A stretch of 64,000 bases of DNA from an uncultured Megasphaera sp. (GTDB taxonomy: Bacteria; Bacillota; Negativicutes; Veillonellales; Megasphaeraceae), in assembly GCA_900554215.1 (NCBI GenBank), contig USGG01000004.1, positions 1 to 64,000 of the forward strand, in the 5' to 3' direction. Under the pieces are notes generated by a model. It did not search any database. It had not been told where the DNA came from and worked only from the letters and a program-made list of their open reading frames with translations. Position numbers and translations under genes: made by a program. Within the stretch, counting starts at the first letter, position 1. Every line of letters begins with the position of its first letter. Below are positions 38,601 through 47,197 of the stretch, piece after piece.

Positions 38601-41600
38601 CGGCCGATGCGAAGGGCATTACCATTGGCGGCATCTTCTCCAGCGGAAACAATCAGGCTTTGACCTCGAATACATCGCAGACGAAGGTCAGCCTCAGAAG
38701 CGGCAGTGAAAATACGCGGCTCGGCAGCCTGACCGTAACAGCGGCAGGTGCCGGCGACAATACCACGAAGGCCGACGGCAGCGGCGGCGGCCTCGTAAGC
38801 GGCGATTTGGCAGCTTACGTCAAAAATGAAATGAACGCGACGACGCAGGTCGACATCAGCGGCACGTTGGAAGTCGAAGGCGACGTGCGCATCGAAGCCC
38901 TGCAAAGCGACACGGCTAACATCAATGCCGATGCCCTGAAGGCGGCTGTCGTCGGGGCGAGCGCGACGAAGGCTGACAACTCGATTACGGGAACGACGGG
39001 GATTTCTATTAGCGACGCCGTGATTACCAGCGGCGGAGATATGGATGTCAACGCGGCTAATACGGTGACCTTCGGTGACAAGGAAAACTATGCTGTCGAA
39101 GGCAGCGGATACGGTGGCGTCAACGTACAAGGCGCGGTATTTAACAATACCATTAATAAGAAGGCGAATATTGCCATTGCCAATAGCACCATCACGACGG
39201 ACGGCGCTCAGAATTATGAAGCGAAGACGACGGGCAATCTGAACGTAGGCGGATATATCAAGGCCGCCGGCTTAGGCGCCTTTACCTGGGTAGACGTCGA
39301 TAATACCGTTACGTCTACCGATACAGTGTCTGTCGATGAAAACAGCTCGCTGAAGACGAAAAAGACCGGCAAAGATATCGTCTTGGCCGCTGTAGACAAC
39401 GTGGACATGGCTGTCATCGGCGTTGCCGATACGCAGGGCGGCGCAGTTGGCGGCGCAAGCTCCAATGTGACGAGTACCCTGAATCGGAACAACAGCATTG
39501 CTGTCGACGGCACGCTGTACAGCATGAACGATGTCAATCTCTACGCCGGCAAGGATAAAAACGGCAGCGAAGGCAAGCTGGATCTGGAAGCCGATTCGGA
39601 ATCGTACAATAAGACGGCCCTGGCCGTATCGAATCCCAAACTAAACGATGCGGTGAACCAGAATAACACCGTTGCGATCGGTTCTGGCAGCGAAGTCAGC
39701 AGCGTCCGCAACATCAACTTGTATGCCGATGCCGGCAAGGAAACAATCCGCGACAGCAGCGTCTTGTACACCTGGTATTGGAGCGATAAAGACGAAAACT
39801 ACACCAGCTCGACCGTCGGCGATGCCGAACCGGACAACAAGCACAGCAACAACTACGTTCAGGCCGATGGGACACTCACGGCGGGCGTACAGAACAAGCA
39901 GTATGTCACCATTGGCGGAACCTATGACCCCGAAACGGGAACGACGGACGGTTCGCAGCTTATCTTCTTTGATGACCAAGTCAAAGATGCGGTAAATGCT
40001 TATGAAAATGGGCAGGAGGCCGTAGGAAAGGACGACCTCATCATTAATGCTTCAGACGGCGTGGATAAGGATGGTATCGGCACGGGGACTATGGACTACG
40101 GCACGACCCTGTTCGATCGCTACAATGAGCTGGGCGAATTGATGCAGGCCTATGCGGAAGACCCAAGCTCGACTGCTTATTTGGGCTATAAAGCCGAGCG
40201 AGACCGCATAATGAGTCAGATGGAGTCGATGGGCCTGATCGAAGAGATTAAAGTTCTCGATAATGAAGGCAAGCCAACGGGAGAAACGTATAAGGCTCCT
40301 GTCGAAGGCGCTACCATCGACTATATCGAGCTGTCCGACATCGTAGCCAGCGGCGGTAATATCAACATCCAGAGTGATAACCTCAGCGGCAAAGGTTCAC
40401 TTACGGCGAAAGGCGCGCCGGAAGTCGTCGTCAATAACAACACGAACCTCTACCTGAAAGTAAATGACATTACGATTGGTGAAGCTGGCGGTGAAATCCA
40501 TTACAACAATACGTCCCTCACCGGCGACGCGGCGAAAGACAATGCAACTATCGAAGGGCTCAACAAAGATGGGATGTCGGCAAACTTTGCCGTCATTTCC
40601 CCGGACGCCGCAGCGGAAACGGGCGGTCGCATCGTCATCAACGGCAATTATGGCGGTACTGCTGTGTATGCGAATGTGACGATTGACGGCCAGACCCAAA
40701 CGATCCAGACGACGCCGCGGGCCGACATCGAGATCAATGGTCTCGTCGACGGCGGCGACGGTATAGTAGAAATCAGCAGCGCCGCGAACAATATCGTCAT
40801 CCAAGGGGACAGCGCCTCTGACAGCGCCGGTGTGAAAGGCAAGACCGTCAAGCTGAGCGCCAGCAAAGGTTCGGTCAGCCAGGGCTTCCAGGAAGGCATC
40901 GTGAGCATCGGCGGCGACGTACAGGATCAATATGCTTCACAATATGAAGAAGGTAAGAACCATTTCGACACTGAATACGGATTCCAACATGATACGGTCC
41001 ATGACGAATGGAGCAAGAACGAAGAGGTAAAATCTGATGGCAACCGGATCGCCGGGGAAAATATTTACATCAGCGCTGCCGATATCAATATCAATGGCGA
41101 AATTCAGAGTGGATATGAAAAATACGTCGTTGAAATTAAGGATACGAATGAAGTACAAAATAAAATAAATGACCTCCGGCAGAACTGGCTGGATAGCGGC
41201 AGCGGCGTTTTGTCTGATGCTGAAATCATGACGGGAGATACGTACCGCGTCGTCATGGGTAAAGATGTACGCGGTGAAGACGGCGTATATTACCGTACCT
41301 TAGACGTATATTATAATCCTTATACGGGACAGCTCGTCGTGCCTGACGTGGACGCCCACGGCGGCCAGGTCTACCTTACAGGCCGCATCAGCAGTACTGG
41401 CAGCGGCAGTATCAAGGTGCTGGACGGCGCGTATGATATTAACGTCCACAACGATACGACGACGGATCTCCAGTTGGGCAAGCTGGTCAGCAACGACGTA
41501 TCCGGCCTCATCAGCATTACGGATACGGCGAAAAATACGCTGACAGAATTTACTCGCGGCCAGACTATCGTCAAAGATTTGACGAAACTTGAAGATGGCG

Positions 41601-44600
41601 ATTATGTAACCCTAGATACTATTAAAGGCGGCTCAAACGTATATAAGCCTCAGGAGGGCCTCCGTTACAACTGGACTACAGGGCAAGAAGTTACGACAAA
41701 GGAAGAATATAGCAATACCATTAAAGCCGGCTTGTGGGGCGCTGTAGAAACTATGGATAAAACGCAGTTGGATGACTTCGAGGAAAGCCATAAGCCGTCG
41801 ACTCCGGCGAAAGAAACGGAAAAAGACAAGCCTAACGGCGAATACATTGGCAGTATCAGTACGAGCAAGGACGGCATCGACAACGACGACAACTTTATCG
41901 TCATTTATGATAATACGAAACTCAACGAAGACCGCGTTGGTCCCGGCGAACCGGAACGGTGGAGCACAGGGTTCCTCGGCTGGTTCAAGTGGGAAAAATA
42001 TACGTGGTCGGTGACGACGGGGACGACGCAGCAGTACGTCGCCAGCGTCAAAGCCGATAAGCCCATCGAAATCGGCTTTTTCGGCAATGCCGACGGCAAC
42101 AGTAACATCAACATCAATGCGGCAGGCAACATCAACCTGACCAATACGATCGGCTCGGCCAGCAGCGGAACCGGTTCTGTTATTGATATCGCCAGCACAG
42201 GCGGCGCCATTAATCAAAAAGGCGGCTCTCTCGTCGGAGATAACATTAACTTACAAGCGGCAGCGGGCATCAATGATGTAAATATCACTTCTATGGGCGA
42301 TACAGTCCATCTCAATGCAGTCAACAGTGGCAGCGGCGACGTAACCATCGATGTTAGCGCTGCCTACGGCACGAAGGGCAACGTCGTCATCAATCAGTTG
42401 TTTGCCGGCGCTAATGCGCAGACAGGCGACGTATCGCTCACCGCCGACGGCAGCATTACGCAGAACGGTAAAGCTGTCAGCGTCAGCGGCAACCGCATCG
42501 ACCTGACGAGCGAAAACGGCGCTATCGGTACGGATAGTCAGGCTGTTGTAGTAAACGGCGGCCAGAGTATTGTCGACGGCACGGATTCGCTGTCGGCCAG
42601 TGTTAACGCCCAGGCCAAAGACGACATTAACTTGACGCAGGCCCAAGGCGACATGCGTATTGGCCGCGTTTATTCGGACAATGGCGACGTAACCATCACG
42701 GTGACAAATGGCAGTCTCATCGACGCCCTGCCTGACGGCGAGACCATCGACCGTGGCAGTACAGACGCGCTTATCCAGAAGTGGAAAGACCTGGGCCTCA
42801 TCGATGGCGACGGTAAATACACGGAAAGCCAAGAACAAGATGTAGCTGAGTATGAAGCGGCTGTGAGAAACGAATTCGAACAGTACGAGATGTTGAAAGG
42901 CTATTACGAAGATGGAGAACAGCACCGCAACGATGCCGGATATGCGGCTTATGAAAAGCTGGCGGAAACGTATGGCGGCTATGAAAGTGCCGACGCTTAT
43001 CTGGCTGGAGATGCGGCGCAAACGCACATAGGCGAACTCCGGAAAGAAGGAGCCGGCTGGTCTGAAGATCAGCTCTTGTATGCGATTTCCGATGCGGTCA
43101 TCAACCAGGAAAGCGGTGCGACGGATACGATCGTCAAAGACCCGAACCTCAAGGGTCATAACATCACGCTGAATGTAAAGGGCGACGTTGGCCGCAACAG
43201 CGATGAAACAACGAAGATTCAGTTGGCCGGCCTTAGTTCTCGTGTCGAAGATCTCAAGCAGTTGGCCAACGCCAATGCGGGAAGCGTAACGTGGAACGAA
43301 GCAAAGGGCGTCGCCATCATCAACGAAAAGACGCCTCTTGGCGTCCAGCTGACTGGCACTGGCGGCAGCTTGAACGTCCAGGCCGGCGGCAATGTCTATT
43401 TGGCGGGCCGGACTGAAGGCGACGGCGACGTGACCAATGTCCTGAACATTGATTCTATCAAAGGCGGAAACATCCGCCTGCAAGGCAAAGACGGCATCTA
43501 CAATGTCCATGCTGACCTAAACGAAGCTGCCATTACGGGCAATAACCTGCTCATGCAGGGCGGCGACGGCAGCATCGGCACGGCTGATAAGGCCATGACG
43601 ATCGACGTATCCGGGCCGGTACAGATGACGGCTGGCGACAATATTTACGTGAACCAAGTCGGCGACGACGCCTTGCAGATTTACTCCATGGGCGCAGGAC
43701 AGGACATCGTGTTGGCGGCCAAGACGGATATCGTGAGCGCCAATACGCCTGTTTCGTCTGACGAAGAAGACGACGGCACGGTCCTGTCTTCCGGGTATAT
43801 TCGCAGCGATGGCGGGTCCATTTCCCTTACGGCTGGCGGCGCCATCGGCACGGAAGGCCAAGGCCTGCGCATTTTGGACAACGGCGCCATAGTCAATGCC
43901 GCCGCCCAAGGTGACATCTATGTGGCCGGCGTCAGCGGAACTGGTTCTACAGGAACCTTGGCTATTGGCAATATTAGCTCGGCAGGCGGCAACGCGTCGA
44001 TTACGGCTGAAACAAACATTGCTTTTGCCGCCGACAGCCTTGTCTCGGTCCAGAATGGAACGGGCACGTTGACCTTGACGGCTGAACAGGGCAGCGTAAC
44101 GCAGGGCGAAGGCGAAGAAGGCAGCGGCATCTACGCCGGTACGGTCGACGTTTCCAGCAAGGGCAGCCAGCTGTTGGAAAATGCGCAGAACACGGTTACG
44201 AATTTCGTCGTCCGCGGCTTGGAAGAAGACAACAGCCTGACGGGCAATGTCCATCTGGTGAGCGGCGCTGAAACCGTACATATCAATTTCTCGGCTGATG
44301 GGGAAAAGGGTCTTACGGTCAACGACGGCAGTATTACCGTTCATCATAACGGCAGTGCCGACGGCGAACTCAGAATGACCGGATCGGCGACAACGAAGAA
44401 TGCTAGTAGTGACGATTCAATCAAAACGGACATCGTCATGAGCAGTCTTGGGAGTTTGACTAGCGATGGAGCGCTGGACAGCGCCGGAAATGTGTGTATG
44501 GATGCGGCCGGTAATATCACACAGAAAAACAGCGTCACTGCCGTTGGAGAAGCGATGTTTACGAGTGATGCGGGAAGCATTTCTTTGACTGGAACAACGA

Positions 44601-47110
44601 CGGCCGGCCGCGTAGAAGCGACGACGGAAAGCGAAGCCGACGAAGGAACGATTACGTTCAGCGGCGACGTGACGGCTAACACCGGCGACATCACCGTTGA
44701 TTCAAACGGCGGGGCCATTACGATCGGCAGCAGCGCTGTCTCGGAAAAATCATATATTGACTTGTCGAGCGAAACCGGTGCGATTACCGTGACGGGCAGC
44801 GCAAAGGCTGGCGGTGATGTGACGGCGGAAACAAAGGATGGCTCGATTACCTTCGGCCAGGAAAGCACCAAGACTGGAAGCGTGACGTCGGCGACGGGCA
44901 ACGTCACGGCCAAGACGGACAGCGGCAATATTTCGGTCTACGGTACCGCCGACGCTGATAAAGACATTCTTTTCGAAAGCAGCGTAAGCGGAACTATCCG
45001 TGTCGACGGCACGTCGACGGCAGGCCAGCACTTTACGGCAGAAACGGGAAGCGGCGATATCGCTCTTAACGGCAGCGTCAAGGCGATGGACGGCGACGTC
45101 ACGGCGACCAGCAAAAAAGGTTCCATTTCGACGTCGGAGGATGTCTTTGCCGGTCAGAATGTAACGGTCGAAACCGTCAGTGGGCTGATTGACCTTGGCG
45201 GTAAGGTAACGGCCAAGGCCGGCGCAATCACGGCGACGACGACGGGAAATACCAGCGGAACCAGCGGTTCGATTACTCTCAAAGGAGATGCCGACGCAGC
45301 CCAGACGATTACCCTGAGCAGCGACGGCGGTGCGATTACCGTGACAGGCAGTGCAATGGCTGACGGTGATGTGACGGCGGAAACAAAGGATGGCTCGATT
45401 ACTTTCGGCCAGGAAGGATCGGCGGACGGCAGCGTGACGTCGGAATCTGGCGAGGTGAAGGCGACGACAGGACGCGGCGACATTACGATCTACGGCACGT
45501 CGACTGCCGGAACTGATTTTACGGCTAAGACCGATGCCGGAGACATTACGCTAGACGGAAACATTACTGCTCAAACGGGCATGGTCATGGCTCAGGCCTT
45601 CTCCGGTAGCATTTCTGCCGGCGGGACGATTACATCCGCATCAAATACGGAATTGACGGCGACAGGCGTTGCGACTGACGATTCGGGCAACATTACTGTC
45701 AACGGCGAAATTGCTTCCGGCAAAGAAGTACATGCTTCAGCGACAAACGGCAGCATTCGTTTTGAAGGCACAACGACGGCCAGCGCCGGCGACGTGACGG
45801 CAACCGTTTCTGGCGACGGTGATATCACGTTTAATGGCGCCGTAACGGCTGTATCGGAAGGCGACGCAGGAGGCAACATTGCGGCGACTGTTTCCGGCAC
45901 AGGCAATATTACGACGGACCGCGATGCCGTATTCAAGGCGGACAAGGATATTCAATTCACGACGAATGCCGGAAGTATTACGACCAATAGCGAAGTGGAC
46001 GCCGGAGGAAACCTTGCCTTTACGGTGGAAACCAAAGGCGATATGATCGTTCGCGATGACCTGACGGCAGGGCAAAACATTGATTTAAACGTAAATTCCG
46101 GCAATATCCTCTTTGAAGGTACGCAGGACGGCGTCCATGAAGACATCTATGTAACGTCGAATGGCGGCGACGTGACCGTTTCTATCAACGAAGGCGGCAA
46201 AGGCGATATTAAAGACACGAATGGCAAAGGTGCTGATGGAGACTGGGCGAATATTCGTGCCGAGGAAGGCAATGTGACGGTTAAACACGACGGCGTCGGC
46301 GACGTTGACTTGTACGAGCTGTATGCGAAGAAGGACGCCGGCGTTTCCGTAGCTGATGGCAATCTCCACCTCGTCAATGTCAGCGGCAACCTCGTAGCTG
46401 TTTTCGTGAAGTCCGAAGGCAAGGACATGGATGTGGAAAACATCGAAGCGGCCCAGCAGATTGCGATTTCCGGCTCCAACATGGATCTGGACAGCATCAC
46501 GCAGCGTGAAGACGGCGACGGTTTCCTGGTCATTACGCCGGAAGGCACGGCGGACGATCAGCCGATTGACAACCTCGTGATTGGCGACATCCTGACCAAC
46601 GGCGGCGTGCGCTTCGACCATCTGTGGCTGAATACCGGCAATATCCACGTCAGTGAGGGAGCGCTGCATCTGGACAAGGTTTACGTACAGGATAAGGCCA
46701 CCTTCAGCACCGATGACATGACGACGAACGTCTTCGGCTCGGCTCCGGTCTACGATGACAGCGTATCGAGCTCGTACTGGGTCAACACGAGCATCAACAG
46801 CCCGAAGGACGACCTCGCGGCGTGGAACAGCGACGAGCTGAACGACAAGTGGATGCATATCTTCTTCTCGCCGGAAGGAACCGTCCAGATCAGCAACGGC
46901 AACCTGCTCCATCTGGCTGACCACAATTACGCATACAATCAGCGGTATAGCCAGGTCAACTGGATGAATATATTCACCGATGAGGATTTCTACAACTTCT
47001 ACGACAAGTATTACGCGCCTGACCTGTCGTACCACGAACGGTACGGCCTGACGAGCGGCAGCGGTCACAGCGTGGAAAACGCTGAAGAAGACGAGGTCAT
47101 CGTCGAATAA
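29669..47110 (+). CDS. giant TpsA-type filamentous adhesin, LktA-like, 5813 residues
   Basis: Secreted exoprotein of the two-partner system. Residues 1-50 are an extended signal peptide (basic 'MKYIRQFTRKQERNQLKTLE', then 'VLTAVTAFSFIGNPFAAMA'). Residues about 51-290 are the TPS recognition domain: 'FVNSRIDVHGTLNAIKENK' and 'IGGNLFFLSPEGMAVGKSG', close to what I recall for LktA-family adhesins of Fusobacterium. The body is a very long beta-helix of variable 40-60-residue units of the type 'VGAGVAxNxIxNxVxAxI' up to about residue 3000. Helical insertions lie near 833-900 ('IKREIDRSIENLKYAVEAIK') and 3400-3550, and short DSGNI/DGSITF-type units near 4980-5450. Cys is almost absent. The C-terminus has no membrane anchor. 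AGGAGG before the ATG; one unbroken frame. Confidence 0.92.
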   Translation: MKYIRQFTRKQERNQLKTLEQQKHDLDLARKVLTAVTAFSFIGNPFAAMASEIVRVDGGLTEQNGNVHNIYAGQIVGKSTAVNRFDKFNVTAGDIANMYFQQKGGTWQDNLVNFVNSRIDVHGTLNAIKENKIGGNLFFLSPEGMAVGKSGVINVGSLYVMTPAKVSLDETAHTYHGLSDLIETDTEDALNRMMTLNIPVNSSGTISVLGKINSVGDVKMAAAKIAVGKNVSGEDWADGTKNGEIVKGAVIRTGNGTEFNFSDLVNIKDVTSGKVVVDAGLGNTLAAIESGNGDIMLFAKAEDKNTDYSDFKELGQKLLDITVDFDLPKTIEASVENYGTINAKGDAVLKSEATNGNKDWAEETLDQNTPNGVNNPDYVPVPAADADNYVQVIANVNVQGDITAGGDVELIADADNTYVDNGTALTDNVGKILGTAITPMAANVMILSNKAQVTVGKDADVTAGGTVDVHANAVLDGTAGAAANGRKLIKLTPDAIPSAAVGYANAENSATVNIEGTLTAKGENVKDKTDTVTNPAVNISAYAEENLSNSATLNLKSGLAGAGTSALAAAVAVSDSANTAEVTIDGVIQADNGDVAVKADTKNLLAANAATNAPDDTTGSTAVNVMTHEGQANIVINGDITAQNVDIDATNYIDENTITANNSLGMGKLMAEAMNAANVGGITDALKQNPLVKSIINKDGTATADKPGLFKQLSEKLAVGAAIVVADETNSANVTFGKTADVTATSGNVRADADVNIYDSHIYASGTANSYKKSESGSTDTVTVGAGVVYAGMNNTASVVFEDDSDASADESHASITAAKDITITSGTTIEYHRPERIKREIDRSIENLKYAVEAIKNLPEYEEEKYKEIIDGLKNLQEKLTNYAKAYSTEFMDAVNNPDAITAEGTANRIFDAAAGAVGIYNDVMDLQQNANDILDVTSPFGAVVSNALGVVTNAVAFTDPNNYANVAASSSSKGGQDSTKLAVAGSVTVTDFNNTSSVDVGKFTELKAGQNLDLKSVNAVEDVTITGKTKFWKNDADAKGGVGIGASVNYQNFDTYSKVTVDEGASLMAGDISIGSESEIFHVGAMLGAGKSDGSAVNGMVTITDSDSYNEVVVDSDAILESIKDAAAKTNGTIDIWANNNTSVNNAILSISASGDNVGAGIGVALNNIDVQNSAQIIDNDGTDDEDDALEGKISASALSVNAETTGLINAISIAGGITSSGKDEGGEEGFFDKVTAPFNKINDTKESALNGIANISNKLQDVLKTMDLNASSSGSEAGDEETGVPGFSFAGAGSVSLNLVNDTTKAVIDGANIQFENDGQLQVGARDSAFTGAWSGAAGLSFRKGQSGGSSGNTSVAVSGAVGVNDIDNEITAFVKNSTINGAKDIDVTAVSGGTTIAAGLGATLTSDSTGGKNYSGGASVSVNLIDKDVNANMDGVTLTGVVEGEDEEQKNVTNIDVTAYESDVQITGGVRADIATGGGSLVGGGVTVADIHNNINAGITGGSYTDVNDVTVKGMLATTQVTAAVSAGVATGGSGTNNAFSGAAVYNGLSNDIHASIDGANIIAEGTVAVAAKDTEAGLKEAEPYQNLLSDYTEHNQFATDRGIDTSGSSFYEDLDTAGESVDYDRNGSTIVGAAVVATGSNGNAAGAAINIADIDNDFTASVNNASVTADDVLAEADADTLLVGAAGGVAAGTKTFGGMGSVTWQDIDNDVTAQFVNSQITTNAVTAKADNNTQAINVAGSVSVGKSAAVGATLAYNALDNTIGAYMKGNSIKALGDDVDVVVDADNTGKVYGIGAGVSASTKAAINGSVAVNRGGSNTEAVIDKSDEKESYIEDAGTVKVTADDGTYRLAVVGSVSASGKAAIGGGVAYNDVGGSSAGSESSGQNTFAAIKNTDIMTADNGEHDVTVKADDASKLMTIAAGVAAAATAGVQGSAATSLVNKNVSAIVENTDIDERGGSLAEVTVDAQNNSQITSSADTGSFAAQGANVGAGVAVNRIVQQTNAAVNGGVMNVNNLTVQADGKPRIENIGVGIAVAGQGAGVSGSVSVNMIDNDVTAHIGSGANIAADGSVGVVATSDEQISNYSGMLAAAGQGAGVGISVSVNQIQGETSATVGDEGTNTAVSAKGNGDGLTTSTDISEGEINDTLISSDTVDMDEKIDRLDETRQGLIVDASSTRNMKSFLINVGATGQGAGVAPTVNVNMIDGATTAGISHTVVNKGVPAGEVFVNAGDYTNMSGFVGSGGIAGMGAGVGLGSDTNTVSRNVEAVVSNSDVNAKAFEIDAKSMQGISSFVVGAGVAGIGGGVAGVVTVTDLANTTKAALFNSNVTANTVDVTADHKGIVNAGNVGVGAAGIGAGVGLSVGVLKDNSETYALVSNDSTEEKSIVAAGDVSISAQNTTTVKPSISATGAGVAGVAGATSINNLNSKVVTDLANANIISKSGSIHGTANNTFNIEAYMGSQAGGAVGVGAGVTVNTIDSTVQMNVSDSELQAAQNVALTADETRNIQQTATNVAAGGAAIGANIAITTVGKEFTDSDVLAEIDRANNALVNEDTQENNASALLNGAGDALKTAGIEESSVTPSIGAEYGGGKDSQITVNISNSNVTGSAIKAEAAEHDVIDMTLGSGSAGGVAINAGVGILDVNRNVGVHITGGSMTANAIDVNTDITGEANLEVYQGSAGVVSGNAAVGQVSTSGSSTISIDNARFTSNVMNVLAADHGVTNVNVLGVTVGAVSVGAIVAGVKNTGNTEVEMQNSKIEDKDGGNNGTVSIKTDKANTVTAHAMGGAGGALAAQGVVATASDEGESRITLQAGNALAAKEIAIAAKASPAVKAVADSAAVSVFGTAGGAGATATANGTVAVTVADGNELNADTVDISADAATQDGKNTAEAAVVGASGSGYYTLAENLAKADVAMNVTVDVGDAAYKTETTKKLIGYKDVEGSEEGERTEVYAEDTKGVTNLTISSSNAAKASADAKGITIGGIFSSGNNQALTSNTSQTKVSLRSGSENTRLGSLTVTAAGAGDNTTKADGSGGGLVSGDLAAYVKNEMNATTQVDISGTLEVEGDVRIEALQSDTANINADALKAAVVGASATKADNSITGTTGISISDAVITSGGDMDVNAANTVTFGDKENYAVEGSGYGGVNVQGAVFNNTINKKANIAIANSTITTDGAQNYEAKTTGNLNVGGYIKAAGLGAFTWVDVDNTVTSTDTVSVDENSSLKTKKTGKDIVLAAVDNVDMAVIGVADTQGGAVGGASSNVTSTLNRNNSIAVDGTLYSMNDVNLYAGKDKNGSEGKLDLEADSESYNKTALAVSNPKLNDAVNQNNTVAIGSGSEVSSVRNINLYADAGKETIRDSSVLYTWYWSDKDENYTSSTVGDAEPDNKHSNNYVQADGTLTAGVQNKQYVTIGGTYDPETGTTDGSQLIFFDDQVKDAVNAYENGQEAVGKDDLIINASDGVDKDGIGTGTMDYGTTLFDRYNELGELMQAYAEDPSSTAYLGYKAERDRIMSQMESMGLIEEIKVLDNEGKPTGETYKAPVEGATIDYIELSDIVASGGNINIQSDNLSGKGSLTAKGAPEVVVNNNTNLYLKVNDITIGEAGGEIHYNNTSLTGDAAKDNATIEGLNKDGMSANFAVISPDAAAETGGRIVINGNYGGTAVYANVTIDGQTQTIQTTPRADIEINGLVDGGDGIVEISSAANNIVIQGDSASDSAGVKGKTVKLSASKGSVSQGFQEGIVSIGGDVQDQYASQYEEGKNHFDTEYGFQHDTVHDEWSKNEEVKSDGNRIAGENIYISAADININGEIQSGYEKYVVEIKDTNEVQNKINDLRQNWLDSGSGVLSDAEIMTGDTYRVVMGKDVRGEDGVYYRTLDVYYNPYTGQLVVPDVDAHGGQVYLTGRISSTGSGSIKVLDGAYDINVHNDTTTDLQLGKLVSNDVSGLISITDTAKNTLTEFTRGQTIVKDLTKLEDGDYVTLDTIKGGSNVYKPQEGLRYNWTTGQEVTTKEEYSNTIKAGLWGAVETMDKTQLDDFEESHKPSTPAKETEKDKPNGEYIGSISTSKDGIDNDDNFIVIYDNTKLNEDRVGPGEPERWSTGFLGWFKWEKYTWSVTTGTTQQYVASVKADKPIEIGFFGNADGNSNININAAGNINLTNTIGSASSGTGSVIDIASTGGAINQKGGSLVGDNINLQAAAGINDVNITSMGDTVHLNAVNSGSGDVTIDVSAAYGTKGNVVINQLFAGANAQTGDVSLTADGSITQNGKAVSVSGNRIDLTSENGAIGTDSQAVVVNGGQSIVDGTDSLSASVNAQAKDDINLTQAQGDMRIGRVYSDNGDVTITVTNGSLIDALPDGETIDRGSTDALIQKWKDLGLIDGDGKYTESQEQDVAEYEAAVRNEFEQYEMLKGYYEDGEQHRNDAGYAAYEKLAETYGGYESADAYLAGDAAQTHIGELRKEGAGWSEDQLLYAISDAVINQESGATDTIVKDPNLKGHNITLNVKGDVGRNSDETTKIQLAGLSSRVEDLKQLANANAGSVTWNEAKGVAIINEKTPLGVQLTGTGGSLNVQAGGNVYLAGRTEGDGDVTNVLNIDSIKGGNIRLQGKDGIYNVHADLNEAAITGNNLLMQGGDGSIGTADKAMTIDVSGPVQMTAGDNIYVNQVGDDALQIYSMGAGQDIVLAAKTDIVSANTPVSSDEEDDGTVLSSGYIRSDGGSISLTAGGAIGTEGQGLRILDNGAIVNAAAQGDIYVAGVSGTGSTGTLAIGNISSAGGNASITAETNIAFAADSLVSVQNGTGTLTLTAEQGSVTQGEGEEGSGIYAGTVDVSSKGSQLLENAQNTVTNFVVRGLEEDNSLTGNVHLVSGAETVHINFSADGEKGLTVNDGSITVHHNGSADGELRMTGSATTKNASSDDSIKTDIVMSSLGSLTSDGALDSAGNVCMDAAGNITQKNSVTAVGEAMFTSDAGSISLTGTTTAGRVEATTESEADEGTITFSGDVTANTGDITVDSNGGAITIGSSAVSEKSYIDLSSETGAITVTGSAKAGGDVTAETKDGSITFGQESTKTGSVTSATGNVTAKTDSGNISVYGTADADKDILFESSVSGTIRVDGTSTAGQHFTAETGSGDIALNGSVKAMDGDVTATSKKGSISTSEDVFAGQNVTVETVSGLIDLGGKVTAKAGAITATTTGNTSGTSGSITLKGDADAAQTITLSSDGGAITVTGSAMADGDVTAETKDGSITFGQEGSADGSVTSESGEVKATTGRGDITIYGTSTAGTDFTAKTDAGDITLDGNITAQTGMVMAQAFSGSISAGGTITSASNTELTATGVATDDSGNITVNGEIASGKEVHASATNGSIRFEGTTTASAGDVTATVSGDGDITFNGAVTAVSEGDAGGNIAATVSGTGNITTDRDAVFKADKDIQFTTNAGSITTNSEVDAGGNLAFTVETKGDMIVRDDLTAGQNIDLNVNSGNILFEGTQDGVHEDIYVTSNGGDVTVSINEGGKGDIKDTNGKGADGDWANIRAEEGNVTVKHDGVGDVDLYELYAKKDAGVSVADGNLHLVNVSGNLVAVFVKSEGKDMDVENIEAAQQIAISGSNMDLDSITQREDGDGFLVITPEGTADDQPIDNLVIGDILTNGGVRFDHLWLNTGNIHVSEGALHLDKVYVQDKATFSTDDMTTNVFGSAPVYDDSVSSSYWVNTSINSPKDDLAAWNSDELNDKWMHIFFSPEGTVQISNGNLLHLADHNYAYNQRYSQVNWMNIFTDEDFYNFYDKYYAPDLSYHERYGLTSGSGHSVENAEEDEVIVE
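44777..45415 (+). repeat. internal nucleotide repeat in the adhesin gene
   Basis: Bases 44777-44863 and 45329-45415 are nearly identical over 87 bp (both include GATGTGACGGCGGAAACAAA and TCGATTAC-TTCGGCCAGGAA), encoding 'GAITVTGSA' and 'DVTAETKDGSITFGQE' twice. The 552-base offset is a multiple of three, so unequal recombination would keep the frame. Confidence 0.85.
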
Positions 47111-47197
47111 GGAAAGGCAGTTTGTATGAACTACATGGCGGCAGGGGCCCTGCATGACAGGGCTCCCAGCTGCTGTAAGAGAAAGGATGGGATTCCC

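Noticed and set aside
29669..47110. CRISPR-like or tandem-repeat array inside the adhesin gene
   Set aside because: The periodicity is at protein level with diverged codons and variable unit length; there are no identical repeats with unique spacers.
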